The notes under the pieces: generated by a model | Database searches by the model: none | What the model was told of the DNA's origin: nothing | Seen by the model: the letters and a program-made list of their open reading frames with translations, nothing else | Assembly: GCF_030691135.1 (NCBI RefSeq) | Contig: NZ_JAUYFA010000005.1 | Span: forward strand, 18,587-82,586 | Reading direction: 5' to 3' | DNA: 64,000 bases | Origin: Phreatobacter sp. | Lineage (GTDB): Bacteria; Pseudomonadota; Alphaproteobacteria; Rhizobiales; Phreatobacteraceae | Shown: one piece after another, positions 60,123 to 64,000 of the stretch | How the letters are laid out: every line of letters begins with the position of its first letter | Position numbering within the stretch: the first letter of the stretch is position 1 | Position numbers and translations under genes: made by a program

Positions 60123-63100
60123 TCACAGGGCGATGACGACGTCGAGGGCGTGTCCGGGACCGGCGATGGCCGAGACCTGGGCGACGGTGAGGCGGAGCAG
60201 CGCCTGGGGCGCGCCGAAGTCGGCGATCTCCTCGGCTGCGACGTAGAGATGGAAGGGCGCCGTCGTCTCGACGCTGCGCAGCGGCGTCCCGTCCGCGTCG
60301 AGAATGGTCAGGCGGTAGCGCTCGGCGGCCTCGCCGAGGCCGATCTCGGCCACGTCCCAGCCGTCACCGCCAAGGCGGGTGCGGCGGGTCCAGGCGATGC
60401 GGATGCCCTCGGCCTCGCGCCGTGCCCGGGCATGAACCGGCGCGAAGGGGGTCAGGGCAGTCAGGTCGGCGGTGGCGTCCACCTGCGCCACGGCGGGATC
60501 GGCGGCGAGCAGGACGGCGGAACCGATCCGGTAGCGGAACGGCCGTCCGACGAGGTCGAGCCCCGTGCCGAGCGACACCAGCGGCCCGCCGAGCAGGACG
60601 CAGACAGCCCCCGGCGGCACCGGACCGGTCCGGTGCTCGGTGCCGCGCTGGCCGCGCATGAGGCGGGAGAGGAGATAGGTGCGGTCGGCGACCAGCATGG
60701 CGTCGCGGAACTGCAGAACCTCCCAGCCGCCGTCGGGATGGCGCAGCGCCATGGCATTGGCACCGTCCAGCACCGCCGCCTCTGGCTGGCCGGCGAGCGC
60801 GCCGGTGACGAGTTCGACGGTGACGCCGCCGCCGCGGTCCCAGCGCCAGGGGCGGCCGGGGGCGAGCGCCGTCAGCGTCCGGCCCATCAGCGAGGGCCGC
60901 TCCAGCGTCCCGACCGCCGTGTCGCCGAGGCCCTCGCCGCCGCGCCAGACTGAATAGGGCCCCCGCCAGGGATCGGCGGCGGCGGCGCAGAAGGCGAGCG
61001 GCGCCGGCTCGGCCTCGGTCAGCGGCGGCAGGGCAAGGATGGCGACAGCGGGACGGCCGACACCGGCCGGCCCATCATAGGCGCGGCGGGCAGGTCGCGG
61101 GCGGCGCGCCCGCACCGGCGCGGCGAGGCTCTCGGCCTCGGCACGGCGCATCAGCCCGCCTTCGAGACCGGTCAGGCGGAAGGCGGGCGCCCCGCCCTCC
61201 CCGGCGATCGTCACCGCATCGCCAGGCTCGAAGCGCAGGGCCGAGGGCGGCAGGGCGAAGGCCGCCCGGTCCCGCGAGGCCCAGAGCCGGTGCAGCAGGG
61301 CCTCGGCGCGCAGCGTCATCTCGCCGGGATCGGCCGCGGCCGAGAGCGACAGGCCGGAGACCCGGCTCCCGCCCCCGGCGATCCGCCGGCTGGTGACCGC
61401 CGTGGCGCGAAAATCGGCATCGGTCTCGGCGAAGGCGACGGAGAGTTCGGCGGGCAGATCCTGCGTCTCGCCGCGTGTCACCGCGAGGGTCGCGCGCTCC
61501 TCCTCCTCGACGAGATCGCCCGTGGTCAGGACCGCCACGGCCGGCGCCGCGCGGCCGAGCAGCACGAGGCCCTCGCCGCGCTCGACGCCGTCGACGCCGA
61601 AGGCACGGGCGAGGCCCTCCAGCGCATCGCGGGCGGTCATCGGACGGTCGATGGAAAAGCCGTCGAGCACGCCTTCGACAGTGTCGGCCTCGACGGCGGC
61701 GATGCCGTGATCTGCCAGCACCGCCCGCATCAGATCGCCGACCGGAGCGGCACCCAGCCGGCCGTTCAGCCAGTGCCCGGTCTCCCAGTTGGTGCCGTCG
61801 GCCCAGATGTCGCCGGCGCGCGGAAAGGCCGGCCAGGGCCGGGCATCGAAGGCCCAGAGGGCGATGCACGCCGGGTCGATCATCCGCCCGCCATAGAGTG
61901 GCGAGACGGGGTTGGCCGCCAGGGTCGCGCCGAAGGCGGGATCGAGCCGTGACAGCACCGCCTCCAGGGCGCGGCGCTGGATCAGGTCGTCGCGGTCGCC
62001 GCTGGAGAAGGGCGGCAGGCCGCTCTCGCTCGATTTCGGATCAGGAAAGACCGAGGGCCGGTTGGCGCCGCGGTCGACGGCGGGAAAGCCGAGTTCGGTC
62101 AGCCAGATGGGTTTCGACATCGGCACCCAGGCCGTCGGTGCGGTCTCCACCCCGCCGACGCGCGGCCGATGCCGCTGCGACCACCAGGACACCAGATCCT
62201 TCTGGCGGAAGACCCAGGGCTTGCCGAGCCCGTCGGTGATCGGCGTGCGGGTGCCTGCGGCGCGGGCGAGGTCGGAGGCATAGTACCAGTCGAAGCCCTC
62301 GCCCGCGGCGAAGCCCGCCGCCAGCGCCGCGCCGTCATAGGGCGCGTCCGGCATGTCGTCGCGGTGGTCGGCGAGCGGCGCGTACCAGTCGATGCCGACG
62401 GCGCCGATCGCCTCGCTCGCCCAGAGCGGGTCGAGCGGGAAGTCGAGATCGGCGCCACGGGCCTGCCCGCCATATTCGGTCCAATCGGCGGCATAGGAGA
62501 GCATCGCCTCGGGCAGCAGCGCCCTCACGTCGGCGGCGAGCGCCGCGAGACCGTCGACGAAGGGATGGCCGGCGGCGCCGCGCACCCGTGTCAGCCCGAC
62601 CATTTCCGAACCGACGAGGAAGGCGTCGACGCCGCCGGCGGCCTTGGCGAGGGCCGCCATGTGCAGGATGAAGCGGCGATAGCGCCATTCGTCCGGGCCG
62701 GCATAGGCGACGGTGTCGCCGGTCACGGTGAAATCCGAAGCCGCGGCCGTGCCGAGAAAGGCGTCGATCTCGTCGGCCGCCGCAGCGCCGCCATCGGGCG
62801 AGCCGGGTCGTCCCGGTGCCGGGGTGCAGGTGATGCGGCCGCGCCAGGGATGCGGCGGCTGGCCGGCGGCGCCGGTGACAGGATCGGGCAGGCCGTTCCC
62901 CGCCGGCACGTCCATCATGACGAAGGGGATGAGCGTCACCTTCAGGCCGCGGGCCTTCAGCGCGGCGATGGCGCGAATGACGGTGGCGTCGGACGGCGAG
63001 CCGCCATAGGCGGGCCTGCCCTCGACCTCGCTGACGAGCCGGGCGGTCTCCCGCGTCTGGCCGGCGGCGCCCCAGGTGAGGCCCGTGACCTCCTTGTCGC

Positions 63101-63953
63101 GGCGCTCGACGGCGGGCGCGATGGTGCAGGCGCCGGCACGCAGGTCGTCGCCGAACCAGGCGACGACGAGCGAGACGCTCTCGAGGTTCGGGCAGAGCGC
63201 CTGCGCCTCGTCGAGAGCGACGGTGATATCGGCACCGTCGCGGCGGCTGTGCCGCGTCTCCGGGGCCGAGCGGCCGAAGCCGAAATCGCGGACATGGATG
63301 CCGGGGTCGTAGCCGAATTCGGTCGCGCCGGGGATGACGACGAGGGCGCGCACCATCGGCTCCAGCCGGCCGACCGGGCGCATCACCTCGCAGGTGAGCT
63401 GCGGGATGCGGCTGCCGAAATCATCCAGCGGTAGCCGTTCGAAGACGATATAGGCGAGGCCGCGATAGGCCGGCGTGTCGCCCGCCCCCTCCTTCGCGAC
63501 GATCAGCGGATCGGCCGCCTGGTCCCCGGTGCCGCGGTGGACGCGGATGGTCAGCCCCGCCTGGTCGAGTTCCTTGCCGTCGGCCCAGATGCGGCCGATG
63601 CCGGCGATCGGTCCTTCGCAGAGACCGACGGCGAGATTGGCCGTGTAGCTGTAGCTGCGGCCGCGGGGGCTCCCCTTACCGCCGCCGGAGGCCTGTTCAT
63701 CGAGGGCCGTCGCCCAGATGACCTGGCCGGCGACGCGCATGCGGCCATAGACGCGCGGGATCGGCGCGCCCTCGGTGGAGGAGAGGACGTCGAGATCCTT
63801 CAGCCGCGGCCCGTCCGGCGGCCGCGCGCCGAACAGCGCCCGGTCGATCACCGCCCCGGCGAGCGCGCCGGCGAGACGCCCGGCGACGGCGCCGGCCGCG
63901 CCGAAACTGCCGCCGAGGGCGGCGCCGGCGAGCGAGAGGACGAGCGCGGCCAT
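60123..63953 (-). CDS. GTA/phage multidomain tail (baseplate/host specificity) protein with glycoside-hydrolase TIM-barrel-like domain, RcGTA gp15-type
   Basis: 1276 aa; GTA TIM-barrel features (MLSYAADWTEYGG, DPLWASEAIGAVGIDWYAPLADHRDD, FRQKDLVSWWSQRHRPR) and phage-tail C-terminus. Confidence 0.9.
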   Translation of the reverse strand: MAALVLSLAGAALGGSFGAAGAVAGRLAGALAGAVIDRALFGARPPDGPRLKDLDVLSSTEGAPIPRVYGRMRVAGQVIWATALDEQASGGGKGSPRGRSYSYTANLAVGLCEGPIAGIGRIWADGKELDQAGLTIRVHRGTGDQAADPLIVAKEGAGDTPAYRGLAYIVFERLPLDDFGSRIPQLTCEVMRPVGRLEPMVRALVVIPGATEFGYDPGIHVRDFGFGRSAPETRHSRRDGADITVALDEAQALCPNLESVSLVVAWFGDDLRAGACTIAPAVERRDKEVTGLTWGAAGQTRETARLVSEVEGRPAYGGSPSDATVIRAIAALKARGLKVTLIPFVMMDVPAGNGLPDPVTGAAGQPPHPWRGRITCTPAPGRPGSPDGGAAAADEIDAFLGTAAASDFTVTGDTVAYAGPDEWRYRRFILHMAALAKAAGGVDAFLVGSEMVGLTRVRGAAGHPFVDGLAALAADVRALLPEAMLSYAADWTEYGGQARGADLDFPLDPLWASEAIGAVGIDWYAPLADHRDDMPDAPYDGAALAAGFAAGEGFDWYYASDLARAAGTRTPITDGLGKPWVFRQKDLVSWWSQRHRPRVGGVETAPTAWVPMSKPIWLTELGFPAVDRGANRPSVFPDPKSSESGLPPFSSGDRDDLIQRRALEAVLSRLDPAFGATLAANPVSPLYGGRMIDPACIALWAFDARPWPAFPRAGDIWADGTNWETGHWLNGRLGAAPVGDLMRAVLADHGIAAVEADTVEGVLDGFSIDRPMTARDALEGLARAFGVDGVERGEGLVLLGRAAPAVAVLTTGDLVEEEERATLAVTRGETQDLPAELSVAFAETDADFRATAVTSRRIAGGGSRVSGLSLSAAADPGEMTLRAEALLHRLWASRDRAAFALPPSALRFEPGDAVTIAGEGGAPAFRLTGLEGGLMRRAEAESLAAPVRARRPRPARRAYDGPAGVGRPAVAILALPPLTEAEPAPLAFCAAAADPWRGPYSVWRGGEGLGDTAVGTLERPSLMGRTLTALAPGRPWRWDRGGGVTVELVTGALAGQPEAAVLDGANAMALRHPDGGWEVLQFRDAMLVADRTYLLSRLMRGQRGTEHRTGPVPPGAVCVLLGGPLVSLGTGLDLVGRPFRYRIGSAVLLAADPAVAQVDATADLTALTPFAPVHARARREAEGIRIAWTRRTRLGGDGWDVAEIGLGEAAERYRLTILDADGTPLRSVETTAPFHLYVAAEEIADFGAPQALLRLTVAQVSAIAGPGHALDVVIAL

Positions 63954-64000
63954 CAGGCGGTCTCCGGGACGGTGTGGGGAAAGGCGAAGGCGAAGGCGAG
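63953..64000 (-). CDS. C-terminus of the preceding gene in the GTA/phage module (partial; possibly NlpC/P60 peptidase gp14-type)
   Basis: 15 codons LAFAFAFPHTVPETA then TGA overlapping the next ATG by 1 nt. Confidence 0.4.
   Translation of the reverse strand, partial: LAFAFAFPHTVPETA

Overview
This 64 kb window is a high-GC, gene-dense chromosomal segment. Gene content and order suggest an alphaproteobacterium of the Hyphomicrobiales/Rhizobiales type (inference, not checked against any database). I saw no rRNA, tRNA, CRISPR array, transposase or integrase. From left to right it contains: a TetR C-terminus; a four-gene sugar(-acid) catabolic operon (TIM-barrel isomerase, DUF993, Gfo/Idh, enolase superfamily); a divergent chemoreceptor-PilZ / diguanylate cyclase pair; an APC permease; a PHA synthase operon with an unusual MaoC-FabI fusion; a cluster of small stress-type genes preceded by EcfG-like promoters; gloA; a ppsR/crtJ-type photosynthesis regulator followed by a TGT-N12-ACA operator/promoter and a possible frameshifted gene remnant; a divergent catabolic/transport region (DapA-like, M20 peptidase, DUF3237, Asp/Glu-racemase family, amidase, oligopeptide-type ABC transporter, adenine deaminase, MFS); gcdH; cytochrome c; CDF transporter; pepN; a conserved rhizobial-type block (pleC-like kinase, glnE, HK/RR, degP, ccmH-F-E-I, feuQP-like HK/RR); and, at the right edge, the 3' end of an RcGTA-like gene transfer agent or tail module (1276-aa multidomain tail protein). 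The most interesting items are the EcfG-like promoter set around 14.7-16.6 kb, the PpsR operator and decayed ORF at 18.85-19.2 kb, the MaoC-FabI fusion, and the c-di-GMP sensor/synthase pair. No wholly new defence or mobile system could be supported.
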